NCBI RefSeq assembly: GCF_000425145.1
Contig: NZ_KE384312.1
Coordinates: 186,001-250,000, forward strand
Length of the DNA stretch: 64,000 nt
Source: Pedobacter glucosidilyticus DSM 23534
Lineage (GTDB): Bacteria > Bacteroidota > Bacteroidia > Sphingobacteriales > Sphingobacteriaceae
Reading direction: 5' to 3'
Both the position numbers and the translations under genes were made by a program. The notes beneath the pieces are model-generated. The model made no database searches. It saw nothing but the letters and a program-made list of their open reading frames with translations, and was not told the DNA's origin. This document shows positions 7,805 to 17,858 of this stretch, piece after piece. Position 1 is the first letter of the stretch; every line of letters starts with the position of its first letter.

Positions 7805-9375
7805 TGGATATAACTGGAAAACATCTTATAAATGGCGAATTTGTAGCTAGAGGAAATACAAGTTTTAACGCCCATTTTGCCGACGGAGATAAAAACTTAA
7901 CGCATAGTTTTTACGAAGCTACCTTACAGGAAGTAAGCGATGCTTGCAACGCTGCACAAAAAGCTTTTGAAGCGTATAAGCTTAAAAGTGATACCAAAAG
8001 AGCAGAGTTTTTAGAAGAAATAGCCTTAGAAATAGCAGCATTAACCAAACCTTTGGTAGAAACTGCACAAAAAGAAACTGGTTTGCCAGAGGCAAGACTA
8101 AACGGAGAAATTGGGCGCACCACTTCGCAGTTAAATTTATTTGCCAAATTATTAAAAGATGGACATTGGGTTAATGCGATTATAGACGAAGCCCAGCCAG
8201 AGCGTTTACCTTTGCCAAAAGCAGATATCAGAATGTTACAAGTACCACTAGGGCCGGTTGCAGTTTTTGGAGCTAGTAATTTCCCTTTTGCATTTTCTGT
8301 AGCAGGCGGAGATACCGTTAGTGCTTTAGCTGCAGGTTGTCCTGTAGTGTTTAAAGCACATCCTGCGCATCCTGCAACTTGCGAGATAGTAGCACAAGCG
8401 ATAAAGAAAGCAATCATCAAGTGTCAAATGCCCCTTGGCGTATTTAATATGCTGCAAGGACAAACCCACGAAACGGGTGGTGCTTTAGTTCAAAATGATT
8501 TGATTACCGCCGTAGGTTTTACAGGTTCTTTCAAAGGTGGAAAAGCCCTTTATGATTTAGCAACCAGAAGAGCATGCCCTATACCCGTATATGCAGAAAT
8601 GGGGAGTGTTAATCCTGTATTTTTTCTTCCAGGAATTTTGAAAGAAAAGAAAGAAGAACTAGCTAAAGGCTTAGCAGCATCTGTAACCTTAGGGGTTGGG
8701 CAGTTTTGTACCAATCCGGGTTTGTTTGTAGTAGAGCAATCAGAACAAGCAGATGGTTTTATCAAACAAACAGCCTCAGATTTGTCAAGTATTACCTTAG
8801 GTCCCATGCTAACGCCAGCGATAAAAAAGGCCTTTATAGATGGTATTCACCACATCAAACAAGAAAATGGTGTAACCAGCCTTACACAGGATGCACAAAA
8901 TGCAGAAGTAAGACCACAGTTATTGCTTAGTCAGGTTGATACGGTTATCCGAAACGAGAAAATAATGGAAGAAGTTTTTGGCCCATCTACTGTAGCTGTT
9001 AGTGCAGCAAATGTTTCAGAGGTGATTAAATTTGCTAAATCATTAAAAGGACATTTAACGGCTACCGTATTTGGTACAGATGATGATTTAAAACAATATC
9101 AGGAGCTTATCCATATACTTCAACAAAAAGTAGGAAGACTAATTTTTAATAATTTCCCAACTGGGGTTGAAGTTACGCATGCCATGGTACATGGTGGTCC
9201 ATATCCTGCAACAACTGATGCTCGTTCTACATCAGTTGGTACAACAGCGATATATAGGTTTACAAGACCATTATGCTTCCAGAATTGTCCAGATGACTTG
9301 TTACCCGATGCCTTAAAAAGAGGAAATCCTTTAAATATTATCAGAACCGTAAACGGAGTATCATCTAAAAATTAA
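7804..9375 (+). CDS. 2,5-dioxovalerate (alpha-ketoglutarate semialdehyde) dehydrogenase, NADP-type ALDH
   Basis: 523 residues of aldehyde-dehydrogenase fold. Catalytic Cys302 lies in GQFCTNPG, the general base Glu265 in YAEMGSVNP, the oxyanion Asn159 in GASNFPF, and the nucleotide loop GFTGSFKGG at 238-246. Length and these motifs match the NADP-dependent KGSA dehydrogenase group, which makes 2-oxoglutarate from its semialdehyde at the end of oxidative pentose or glucarate pathways. It is translationally coupled (one-base overlap) to the FAH-family dehydratase, giving a two-step route from 2-keto-3-deoxypentonate to the TCA cycle. A sugar-acid dehydratase and a lactonase needed to complete the pathway are not in the window. 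Confidence 0.85.
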   Translation: MDITGKHLINGEFVARGNTSFNAHFADGDKNLTHSFYEATLQEVSDACNAAQKAFEAYKLKSDTKRAEFLEEIALEIAALTKPLVETAQKETGLPEARLNGEIGRTTSQLNLFAKLLKDGHWVNAIIDEAQPERLPLPKADIRMLQVPLGPVAVFGASNFPFAFSVAGGDTVSALAAGCPVVFKAHPAHPATCEIVAQAIKKAIIKCQMPLGVFNMLQGQTHETGGALVQNDLITAVGFTGSFKGGKALYDLATRRACPIPVYAEMGSVNPVFFLPGILKEKKEELAKGLAASVTLGVGQFCTNPGLFVVEQSEQADGFIKQTASDLSSITLGPMLTPAIKKAFIDGIHHIKQENGVTSLTQDAQNAEVRPQLLLSQVDTVIRNEKIMEEVFGPSTVAVSAANVSEVIKFAKSLKGHLTATVFGTDDDLKQYQELIHILQQKVGRLIFNNFPTGVEVTHAMVHGGPYPATTDARSTSVGTTAIYRFTRPLCFQNCPDDLLPDALKRGNPLNIIRTVNGVSSKN

Positions 9376-9394
9376 AGCTTAAATTCTTCATATC

Positions 9395-11554
9395 ATGATT
9401 AATAAATGTACCTGCTTCTTGGTTTTGATAAGCTTTTTTAATACTGCATCAGCACAAGAAAAAAATATAGAAAGAAAAATAGATAGCCTGATTTCTTTGA
9501 TGACACTTGAAGAAAAAGTAGGGATGATTCATGCTAATTCTTCTTTTACCTCTGGCGGAGTTCCGCGTTTAGGTATTCCAGAACTGATAACTTCTGATGG
9601 ACCACATGGAGTAAGGGTAGAACACGGTAGAGATTGGGATTATACCAATGATAACGTAGATGATGCCGGTACTTATTTACCAACCGGAATTGGACTTGCA
9701 GCCACTTGGAATACCAAATTAGGTTATGAATTTGGGAAAGTATTAGCTAATGAAGCCAAAGCAAGAGGAAAAGACGTGATTTTGGGACCCGGTGTCAATA
9801 TTATTAGAACACCTTTAAACGGAAGGAATTTTGAGTATTTAAGTGAAGATCCTTATTTAAATGCCCGTATGGCTGTTGGTTATATCAAAGGTGTACAAGA
9901 CCAAGGCATATCTGCCAGTGTAAAGCATTACATTGCCAACAACCAAGAAAAAGACAGAAATACCATAGATGTAAATATGAGCGATAGAGCTTTGCATGAA
10001 ATTTATTTACCGGGTTTTAAGGCTGCTGTTTTAGAAGGCGATGTAAATACGGTAATGGGTTCTTACAATAAATTTAGAGGGCAGTGGGCGGCTCAAAATC
10101 ACTATTTAATCAATCAGATTTTAAAAGGACAATGGGGCTTTAAAGGGGTATTGATAAGTGATTGGGGTGCTATACATAACACCATGGAAGCCTTATACAA
10201 TGGTACGGATATAGAGTTTGGCTCTGAGTTTACCTTACCTAAAGGGGCAGGTTATAATGATTTCTTCTTAGCAGATACCGTAATTAGTTTAGTTAAGGAT
10301 AAAAAAGTACCTGTAGCTATTATTGATGAAAAGGTAAGACGCATTTTAAGAATCATGTATAAAACCAATATGTTGGAGAATGCTAAACGTACACCAGGTG
10401 CATTTGCTACACCAGCACATTTTAAAAAAGCCCTAGAAATTGCAGAAGAGTCTATTGTGCTTTTAAAAAATGAGAATAACATTTTGCCTTTAAATGCAAA
10501 GAAAATTAAAACTATTGCAGTTATCGGACTTAATGCAAAACGTCCGCATGCTTTTGGTGGAGGTAGCTCTCATGTTAAAGCAAAATATGAGATTACTCCC
10601 TTACAAGGTATAGAGAGATATTTTGCTGGTAAAGCAAAAGTAGTTTATGCTGATGGTTATGAAATCAAAAGAGGTGCTGTAGCTAACCCTCAGTTAATTA
10701 ATGAAGCAGTTAAGTTAGCAACAAACGCAGACCAAGTAATTTTTGTAGGAGGCTGGCATCACGGTTATGATTATACCAAATGGGAAGAAAAAGCTTACGA
10801 TACCGAAGGGGAAGATAAACCCGATATGAAATTGCCATCCGGACAAGATGAACTGATTAAAGCACTATTAAAAGTAAAACCAAATACCATCAATATCATG
10901 ATGGGAGGCGGTCCTGTTGATATGTCTGCTTGGATTAAGGATGCCGCCGTAGTTGTACAAGCGTGGTACCCTGGTATGGAGGGTGGTACAGCTTTAGCTA
11001 ACATCATTTTTGGTAAAACAAATCCATCGGGTAAGCTTCCAGTAACTTTTCCAGTAAAGTTAGAAGACTCTCCGGCACATAAACTAGCTGCCTACCCAGG
11101 TACAAACGGTGTAACCTATTACAGCGAGGATATATTTGTTGGTTATAGATATTTTGATACCTATCAGGTAAAACCACAATTTGCTTTTGGCCATGGTTTG
11201 TCTTATACTCAATTTAAATATGATGATATAAAGGTATTGGTACAGCCAGATAGCACCATAAAAATTACTTTTAATTTAAAAAATACAGGTAAAAAAGCAG
11301 GTTATGAAACCGCTCAATTATATGTTGCAGCACTTAACCCAACCATAGCAAGACCTGTAAAAGAGCTAAAAGGCTTTGAAAAAGTATGGTTAAACCCTGG
11401 TGAAGCTAAACAGGTTTCTGTGTCTTGTAGTTTAGAGGCTTTTAAATATTTTGATGAAAAAAAATCAAATTGGACTTTAACAAAAGGAAATTATCAAATA
11501 TTAATAGGCGCTTCTAGTACAGATATTAAACTTAGCGGAGATCTGAAGTTTTAG
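9395..11554 (+). CDS. Secreted GH3 beta-glycosidase (beta-glucosidase-like)
   Basis: 719 residues with a signal peptide (FLVLISFFNTASAQ). The GH3 N-terminal barrel covers about 30-340: SDGPHGVR at 67-74, KHYIANNQE at 178-186 and the nucleophile Asp256 in LISDWGA. The GH3 C-terminal domain follows (about 360-590, GGGSSHVK at the nucleotide-like loop), then a fibronectin-III-like domain (about 630-715). This is the full three-domain architecture of bacterial periplasmic beta-glucosidases. The gene starts 19 bases after the ALDH gene and is followed by a second, unrelated-subgroup GH3 gene, consistent with stepwise trimming of imported oligosaccharides. Confidence 0.9.
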   Translation: MINKCTCFLVLISFFNTASAQEKNIERKIDSLISLMTLEEKVGMIHANSSFTSGGVPRLGIPELITSDGPHGVRVEHGRDWDYTNDNVDDAGTYLPTGIGLAATWNTKLGYEFGKVLANEAKARGKDVILGPGVNIIRTPLNGRNFEYLSEDPYLNARMAVGYIKGVQDQGISASVKHYIANNQEKDRNTIDVNMSDRALHEIYLPGFKAAVLEGDVNTVMGSYNKFRGQWAAQNHYLINQILKGQWGFKGVLISDWGAIHNTMEALYNGTDIEFGSEFTLPKGAGYNDFFLADTVISLVKDKKVPVAIIDEKVRRILRIMYKTNMLENAKRTPGAFATPAHFKKALEIAEESIVLLKNENNILPLNAKKIKTIAVIGLNAKRPHAFGGGSSHVKAKYEITPLQGIERYFAGKAKVVYADGYEIKRGAVANPQLINEAVKLATNADQVIFVGGWHHGYDYTKWEEKAYDTEGEDKPDMKLPSGQDELIKALLKVKPNTINIMMGGGPVDMSAWIKDAAVVVQAWYPGMEGGTALANIIFGKTNPSGKLPVTFPVKLEDSPAHKLAAYPGTNGVTYYSEDIFVGYRYFDTYQVKPQFAFGHGLSYTQFKYDDIKVLVQPDSTIKITFNLKNTGKKAGYETAQLYVAALNPTIARPVKELKGFEKVWLNPGEAKQVSVSCSLEAFKYFDEKKSNWTLTKGNYQILIGASSTDIKLSGDLKF

Positions 11555-11582
11555 GAAATATCATCAGCATATTAAATAAGGT

Positions 11583-13979
11583 ATGAATATTAAAGTGTTT
11601 TACATCAGTGTATTTTTTTGCTTGGGGCAGATAAATTTTTCTTTTTCGCAAAAGGCTAAAATTTATCATCAAGGATGGATAGATTTTAATAAAAATGGAA
11701 TTAAAGACATCTATGAAGACCCAAAGCAAGATATAGATAGCCGTATTAACGATTTGCTGTCGAAAATGACATTAGAAGAAAAAACAAACCAATGTGCAAC
11801 CTTATATGGCTATAAAAGGGTTTTAAAAGACGAACTTCCAACACCTGCATGGCAAAATGAAATCTGGAAAGATGGTATTGCCAATATAGATGAACATTTA
11901 AATGGTTTAAAGCCTACACAGTTTTCTTTTCCTTATACCAAACATATCGAGGCAAAAAATACCGTTCAACGCTGGTTTGTAGAGCAAACAAGATTGGGTA
12001 TCCCGGTTGATTTTACCAATGAAGGGATACACGGTTTAAACCATGATAAAGCCACGCCTCTACCTGCACCTATTGCTATTGGTAGCACTTGGAATAAAAC
12101 CCTCATTAAACAAGCAGGGCAAATAGTAGGTAAAGAAGGTAAAGCTTTAGGATATACCAATATCTATGCGCCTATACTTGATTTAGCCAGAGACCCAAGA
12201 TGGGGAAGAGTTGTGGAATGTTATGGAGAAGACCCTTTTTTAGTAGCCGAGTTAGGCAAGCAAATGGTTTTGGGAATACAAGCTCAAGGCCTTGCTTCAA
12301 CCCTAAAACATTATGCAGTTTATAGTATACCCAAGGGCGGAAGAGATGGAGACGCTAGAACAGACCCACATGTGGCACCAAGAGAATTACATCAAATCCA
12401 TCTTTATCCATTTAAAAGAGTTATTAAAGAAGCAAAGCCTTGGGGGGTAATGAGTAGTTATAACGATTGGGATGGTGTACCTGTAAGTGCCAGTACTTAT
12501 TTCCTTACAGATTTACTAAGAAAAGAATATGGTTTTAAAGGTTATGTAGTATCTGATAGTGAAGCTATAGAGTTTGTAAATACCAAACACAGGGTTGCCA
12601 ATGGCTATAAAGATGGTGTGAGACAAGTAGCCGAAGCAGGAATGAATGTAAGAACGCATTTTACACCGCCACAAGATTATATCTTGCCATTAAGAGAACT
12701 GGTAAAAGAGGGTAAACTTTCTTTAGCAACTTTAGATAGAAATGTAGCCGATGTATTAAGAGTTAAATTTAACTTAGGCTTGTTTGATAAGCCTTATGTA
12801 GAAGATACTAAGCAAGCAGCCAAAATTGTGAATGATTTGGCTGCTCAAAATTTTGCTGAGGATATAGCAAAGCAATCTTTAGTACTTTTAAAAAACGACA
12901 AAAACTTATTGCCCCTACAATTAAAAAATCTTAAAAATATTTTAGTTACTGGTCCTTTAGCGGTAGATAAAACAGTTTATATCAGTAGGTATGGGCCACA
13001 AAAATTAAATGTAACATCAGTTTTAGAGGGCATACAAAATTACGTTGGTCAACAAGCAAAGGTATCTTTTGCCAAAGGTTGCGAGGTTATAGATGAAAAC
13101 TGGCCCGAGAGTGAAATTATTCCTCAAAAGATTACCAAAGCAGAGCAAGCCGGTATAGATGAAGCAGTAAAACAAGCTCAAGCAGCAGATGTTGTTATTG
13201 CCGTTTTAGGTGAAGATGAAATTAGGGTAGGAGAAAGTAGGTCTAGAACTAGCTTAGGTTTACCCGGTAAACAATTACAATTATTACAAGCCTTACAAGA
13301 AACTGGTAAGCCTATAGTTTTGGTACTGATAAACGGAAGACCTCTAACCATTAATTGGGAGAATAAATATATCCCAGCAATTTTAGAAGCCTGGTTTCCT
13401 AATACCAGCGGGCCAAAAGCTATTGCAGAAACTCTTTTTGGAGATCACAATCCGGGCGGTAAACTTACGGTAACATTCCCTAAAAGTGTAGGACAAATAG
13501 AATTCAATTTTCCTTTCAAACCTGGCTCACATGCTGGGCAACCAAGTGAAGGCCCAAATGGTTTTGGAAGTACTGCCGTTGAAGGGGCGCTGTATCCATT
13601 TGGTTACGGCTTAAGTTATACCACTTTTGCATATAGCAATTTAAAAATTTCGCCAACAGAACAAAACAAAGCTGGTTTAATAAACATTTCTTTTGATGTT
13701 AAAAATACAGGTAAATATGATGGAGACGAGATTGTACAGCTGTATATCAAAGATGTGGTAAGCAGTGTTACTACTTATGATAGCCAGCTTAGAGGTTTTG
13801 AGCGGGTAAATTTAAAAATTGGTGAAACAAAAACCCTTAACTTTACCCTAAAGCCAGATGATTTGGCATTGTTAGACAAAAACATGAATTGGACAGTAGA
13901 GCCCGGTAAATTTGAGGTACGCATAGGTAGTAGCTCAGAGAATATTCAATTAAAAGGTAGTTTTAATATCAAAGAATAA
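11583..13979 (+). CDS. Secreted GH3 glycosidase (beta-xylosidase/beta-glucosidase subgroup)
   Basis: 798 residues with a signal peptide ending near FSFSQ. An early Ca-loop-like stretch DFNKNGIKD (residues 34-42) precedes the barrel. The GH3 N-domain shows NEGIHGLNH at 146-154, LKHYAVY at 241-247 and nucleophile Asp325 in VVSDSEA. A GH3 C-domain (about 420-640) and an FnIII-like domain (about 700-790) follow. It differs from the preceding GH3 protein by an extended N-terminus and an insert around residues 70-135, placing it in the longer subgroup often annotated as beta-glucosidase or exo-xylosidase. It is 28 bases after its neighbour and probably cotranscribed with it. Confidence 0.88.
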   Translation: MNIKVFYISVFFCLGQINFSFSQKAKIYHQGWIDFNKNGIKDIYEDPKQDIDSRINDLLSKMTLEEKTNQCATLYGYKRVLKDELPTPAWQNEIWKDGIANIDEHLNGLKPTQFSFPYTKHIEAKNTVQRWFVEQTRLGIPVDFTNEGIHGLNHDKATPLPAPIAIGSTWNKTLIKQAGQIVGKEGKALGYTNIYAPILDLARDPRWGRVVECYGEDPFLVAELGKQMVLGIQAQGLASTLKHYAVYSIPKGGRDGDARTDPHVAPRELHQIHLYPFKRVIKEAKPWGVMSSYNDWDGVPVSASTYFLTDLLRKEYGFKGYVVSDSEAIEFVNTKHRVANGYKDGVRQVAEAGMNVRTHFTPPQDYILPLRELVKEGKLSLATLDRNVADVLRVKFNLGLFDKPYVEDTKQAAKIVNDLAAQNFAEDIAKQSLVLLKNDKNLLPLQLKNLKNILVTGPLAVDKTVYISRYGPQKLNVTSVLEGIQNYVGQQAKVSFAKGCEVIDENWPESEIIPQKITKAEQAGIDEAVKQAQAADVVIAVLGEDEIRVGESRSRTSLGLPGKQLQLLQALQETGKPIVLVLINGRPLTINWENKYIPAILEAWFPNTSGPKAIAETLFGDHNPGGKLTVTFPKSVGQIEFNFPFKPGSHAGQPSEGPNGFGSTAVEGALYPFGYGLSYTTFAYSNLKISPTEQNKAGLINISFDVKNTGKYDGDEIVQLYIKDVVSSVTTYDSQLRGFERVNLKIGETKTLNFTLKPDDLALLDKNMNWTVEPGKFEVRIGSSSENIQLKGSFNIKE

Positions 13980-13995
13980 AACAAATAGGTGAAAA

Positions 13996-15390
13996 ATGAG
14001 GTGCAAAATATATTTAAGCGTTATTGTTCTTTGGTTTTTATTTACATATCACGCTGCTGCACAGCGTAAACAAAATCGGAAAGGTAATAATGAAATAGGC
14101 AATGTTTTTAAAAATGACATTACTGTACCCTCTAAATTTTACATGCTATCGGGTATTCAAAACGATTTATTTGTTGAGCCTATCATCAAAAGATGGAGAC
14201 CCTACGATGATGTGGTAAGGTTTTCTGGTACGGCCAATTACAGCAGAAGGCTACAAAGGGTAGCGAGTATCGTTAACCCTATAGATAGTACCAGTATTAT
14301 TTTTAATTTAATTAATACCCAAAATTTTGATACGCTAAAATCTATCAAAACAACCCTATCAGTTGCCCAGCCAGGGGTAGGTAATGATAGTGTCAAGGTT
14401 GCCATTATTGGTGATAGCTTTACCAATGGCGCTTTTTTTAAAGATGCCTTATTGATAAAAGGTTATGTACCTAAAATTAAATTGATAGGTTTAAGAGATG
14501 TTATAGGTTTTAAAGGGCAGTTTGATGAAGGGCGTGGCGGTTGGACATTGAAACGCTATTTTTCTCCATCTATGGATAGAATAGAACCCTATAACGGTTT
14601 TTGGCAACCGCATGGAAATTATAAATATTGGGGAGCAACACATTTTTGGCAGTTAGCAAATGCCATAAGCCAGCAACCAGATGCGAACTGGACTGTTGAA
14701 GAAACCTATTATGCCGGCAGGTATACTACCCAAGCTTTAAAATTTGATACTAAAACTGGCTTAAAAATAAATCCTCAAACCGATGATATCATGTTTGATA
14801 ACGAAACATGTTATTTCATAAAATTTAATGGAAAAAACTGGGAAAAAGTACGCTACGAGGATTTTGATTGGGCTTTTAATTATCCTAAATATTTAAAAAT
14901 GTGGAATTTAGAAACCCCGCAAATTCTAGCAGAGTTCTTAGGTTTAAATGATTTTAGAGATGTACCTCAGGTTAGTCAGATTGATTTTTCTGAGTGGAAT
15001 AATCAAATATTAGCTTTAAAAAAATCTTATCAGGAAGCAGCTCCTCAGGGTAAATTTGTGCTCATGATACCAGCCTCAACCTGTGGTTTATTAGATAATA
15101 CCGCTGGCGATTTTACCATCAAACAAAATGCAGCGATGTGGGAATTAAGAAAAAATATCATCAATAATTTTGATCATTGTGAAGAAGAAGGTATTTATAT
15201 AGTTGATGCCGGTATAGCCATAGATGGGGTAAACGGGTATGATTATACGCAAGATACTACCTATACTAAACCTTTTACATCTTACCAAGGGAAAAATTAT
15301 TTTGAGGTACAAACCAAAAACCCTCATCCTTATAGCAATTACGCTACCATGGGTTTATCTTTAGCGGCTTTTATACAAAGGTTTAGATAG
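13996..15390 (+). CDS. Secreted SGNH/GDSL-family hydrolase
   Basis: 464 residues with a signal peptide (SVIVLWFLFTYHAAAQ). After about 130 residues that look like a beta-rich N-domain, SGNH block I appears as VAIIGDSFTNGAFF with nucleophile Ser141. The Gly block is in DEGRGGWTLKRYF, the Asn block in FLGLNDFRD, and the catalytic His in NPHPYSNYATMG near the C-terminus. It is unlike the SGNH protein at 5741-6961 outside the catalytic blocks. A glycan deacetylase role fits the cluster. It is the last gene of the rightward run, ending before a 224-base gap with a converging gene on the other side. Confidence 0.78.
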   Translation: MRCKIYLSVIVLWFLFTYHAAAQRKQNRKGNNEIGNVFKNDITVPSKFYMLSGIQNDLFVEPIIKRWRPYDDVVRFSGTANYSRRLQRVASIVNPIDSTSIIFNLINTQNFDTLKSIKTTLSVAQPGVGNDSVKVAIIGDSFTNGAFFKDALLIKGYVPKIKLIGLRDVIGFKGQFDEGRGGWTLKRYFSPSMDRIEPYNGFWQPHGNYKYWGATHFWQLANAISQQPDANWTVEETYYAGRYTTQALKFDTKTGLKINPQTDDIMFDNETCYFIKFNGKNWEKVRYEDFDWAFNYPKYLKMWNLETPQILAEFLGLNDFRDVPQVSQIDFSEWNNQILALKKSYQEAAPQGKFVLMIPASTCGLLDNTAGDFTIKQNAAMWELRKNIINNFDHCEEEGIYIVDAGIAIDGVNGYDYTQDTTYTKPFTSYQGKNYFEVQTKNPHPYSNYATMGLSLAAFIQRFR

Positions 15391-15614
15391 TAAGGTTTTG
15401 TTCATCCCAAACAAAAATAACCCACATAAAATCTCTGTAAATAGCACTCTTTTTTAACAAGATATTTCTGTTTTCTTATACCTCAAAAGGAGCTATCTTA
15501 CGTAAATCACCATTTTGTATCCGTAAGCAGAGTCGAAGCCTTTTTCAACTCTGCTCAGGATAACAACTAAAGTCTGATCAATGCGACAAATAAGATTTTT
15601 GAGAATCTTCTATT
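15391..15614. repeat. Convergent intergenic region with a hairpin and a dispersed AGTCGAAGCC repeat
   Basis: This gap separates two convergent genes and holds no credible ORF. At 15527-15554 GCAGAG and CTCTGC form a six-base stem around GTCGAAGCCTTTTTCAA. The core AGTCGAAGCCTTT recurs inside the nested palindrome at 44751-44885, again between two opposing arms of the AGCGGAGT type. That marks it as a small interspersed element rather than a simple terminator. It may still act as a bidirectional terminator for the two flanking genes. Confidence 0.5.
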
Positions 15615-17648
15615 TTATTTACTCTTTTTCAATAAAATCATAGAGCTGAAAGGCTTTAAAATAATAGAGGCATCAACTTTTTCGCCGTTAGGGTAATAAT
15701 AAATAGCGGCGTCTAAAGTATAAGTTTTATCCTCTTTAGTATCGTTTACAATAATCTCTGCTTCGGCGTTTTTTGCCCAATCGGTTAATGCAGTAACAGC
15801 TTTGCTATTTTCTTCTTGTTGATAAAAATTACGCCATTGCTCAAAAGTAAGATGCAATTTAGCATGCTCTGGTATTTGCTTGGTTTCAAAATAAATAGGT
15901 GTACTCGACTTGGTGTTGATATAAGTATTATGATCAAATTTACCAACCTGAAAAACTGGGCCTATAAAATTTTTCAAACTAAGTGCTTTTTGCGAAGGCT
16001 TATTGCTGGCAATGACATTTCCAGTATTTACGCAATCAAAAATTTTCCCAAGATTTCCCCACTCTGCATAACCCAGTCCTTCTTGGCAATTAAATACATG
16101 GTTGCCAATAAAGCTATTTTTAAAAGAAGCATCGTTATTAACCATGCCAGATGCGCCTGTGCTAATAATCGTATTATTAATTACTGTAACATCATTAGAG
16201 TTATTATCTAAATAAATCCCAAAAGCTAAATTAGGATTATCAGGAGTAGCCTCACTATCTCCAATGCTGTAGCGTACAATGTTATTTCTAAAAATAGAAT
16301 GATGAGTAGCGCTAGGTTGGGCGCCATAACAATATAAATTTGCCCCGTCATTTAAAGTTAAACTGCAATAATCAATGATATTATATTCAACCAAATTATT
16401 GTAACCATCAACCCTGATACCATTATAACCACAGCTATCTACCTTATTATAACTTACCACATTATGGTGTGCAAAAGTATTATCTATAGTTTTTTTTCGC
16501 TCGGTATTATAAATAAGAATACCTGTTGCGCCGTTTACTCCAGTAAAGCCTTGAGCTCTAACCAGCCCAATACGCCTTACAATATTATCAGAAATACTGA
16601 GATTATTGGGTTCTAAGGCAGAAATACCTTTTCCAAGGATATCTGTAATGCTATTCCCTTTGATGTTGCAGTAAGAAGATGCGCTATCCAATAAAATGCC
16701 CGCTCCATGTATATTTTTAAATTGATTATCCAATACCTGAATATTTGATACATGCCAACCACTGCCAACACCTGCTTTTTCATATTGTTCAAATGCAATA
16801 TCTTTAACAATAATGTTTTTAATATGATGATTAATAAAAACACCATAATGTTGGGTTACTGCCTTAATATTTTTTGGCGATTTACCTGCTGGCAATTGCA
16901 CCATTAACTTGTTGTTTTTCCAGCTCCATTCAAAAGCGGTATCTATCATTTGTGGTAAGCCTTCTAAATAAAAGCCATAACCCGCCTTAAACTCATACAA
17001 AGAGGTTTGTCCGTTTTTGGTCCTTTCAAAAAAACTTTTATCAATAAAATACCTGTCTTGTGGGCCCTGTATCACTAATGATTTCTTGTATTTGGCAACA
17101 GTTCTGGTTTCATAAACCCAATCAATGGTGCGTACTCTTAAAATAGCATCGTTCCAATAGCCATCTGGTTCCTGAAGACTTAAAGCACTTAAAGAATCTT
17201 TGCCAAATCCCTTATCTATTTTTAAAAAACCTTTATTGGGATATCTGGCAGGTGTAAACCTAAAATTGTTTTCAAAAACATCATAAATCTTAGTATTGAT
17301 GTAAGCTTCATAAATATTGTTTCCTACGGCTTTCCAGTTATGGATGGCTGTAGAACCTGTAAAAATAGGTTTTTCGCCCTGGCCATAAGCCGTAATTACA
17401 ATAGGCTTATTTGTAGAGCCAGATTGCTTAATATCTAGCATCCCTGTAAAGGTATCGCCTCTTTTAAAGAACAAGGTATCGCCCGGTTGTAGTTTAAGAT
17501 TTTTTAATCGGTTTAAAGTTTTCCAGGCGGATGCAGGCGATTTCCCATTAGCTTTATCATTTCCAGATTCAGAAAAGTAAAAGTTTCTGGCATAAGTAAA
17601 GTTGTAAATAAAACATACAAAGAAAATTGCTAAGACTAATTTTTTCAT
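15615..17648 (-). CDS. Secreted right-handed parallel beta-helix protein (possible polysaccharide lyase or glycosidase)
   Basis: 677 residues from the ATG at 17648, which opens a clean signal peptide (MKKLVLAIFFVCFIYNFTYA). A longer frame to 17696 adds an unlikely leader. The mature protein starts with YFSESGNDKANGKSPASAWKT-type sequence, a common entry to pectin-lyase-like beta-helices, followed by an N-terminal beta domain to about 280. About ten to twelve Asn-rich coils follow (NIIVKDIAFEQ, IRRIGLV, NGIRVDGYNNLVEYN, NNTIISTGASG) to about 560, then a beta-sandwich tail. Catalytic residues cannot be assigned, so the polysaccharide target is unknown. It is monocistronic and divergent from the M20 gene. 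Confidence 0.75.
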   Translation of the reverse strand: MKKLVLAIFFVCFIYNFTYARNFYFSESGNDKANGKSPASAWKTLNRLKNLKLQPGDTLFFKRGDTFTGMLDIKQSGSTNKPIVITAYGQGEKPIFTGSTAIHNWKAVGNNIYEAYINTKIYDVFENNFRFTPARYPNKGFLKIDKGFGKDSLSALSLQEPDGYWNDAILRVRTIDWVYETRTVAKYKKSLVIQGPQDRYFIDKSFFERTKNGQTSLYEFKAGYGFYLEGLPQMIDTAFEWSWKNNKLMVQLPAGKSPKNIKAVTQHYGVFINHHIKNIIVKDIAFEQYEKAGVGSGWHVSNIQVLDNQFKNIHGAGILLDSASSYCNIKGNSITDILGKGISALEPNNLSISDNIVRRIGLVRAQGFTGVNGATGILIYNTERKKTIDNTFAHHNVVSYNKVDSCGYNGIRVDGYNNLVEYNIIDYCSLTLNDGANLYCYGAQPSATHHSIFRNNIVRYSIGDSEATPDNPNLAFGIYLDNNSNDVTVINNTIISTGASGMVNNDASFKNSFIGNHVFNCQEGLGYAEWGNLGKIFDCVNTGNVIASNKPSQKALSLKNFIGPVFQVGKFDHNTYINTKSSTPIYFETKQIPEHAKLHLTFEQWRNFYQQEENSKAVTALTDWAKNAEAEIIVNDTKEDKTYTLDAAIYYYPNGEKVDASIILKPFSSMILLKKSK

Positions 17649-17858
17649 CGTTAATGGATAAAAGAAGATATATTTAATAAAGGTTATACAAAACAAATTT
17701 AAAGCTATAGCTATGCAGTATATTCACTGAAATTGACATTTTCTTAAACTTTTCTACATGATACATGCTCATAAATAGTATATCTAGTTTAAACTTTAGA
17801 TAAAATAGTTTAAAATAAATTTATAGCTTTTGATTTCTTTTACTGTAAATATAAAGAG

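Noticed and set aside
7911-8420. Antisense 169-codon ORF within the ALDH gene
   Set aside because: It is the mirror of a strongly supported aldehyde dehydrogenase frame, has no start context and encodes no recognisable motif.
410-9375. A complete Weimberg pathway
   Set aside because: Only the last two steps and a possible sugar dehydrogenase are visible. Lactonase and sugar-acid dehydratase genes are absent from the window, so completeness cannot be claimed.
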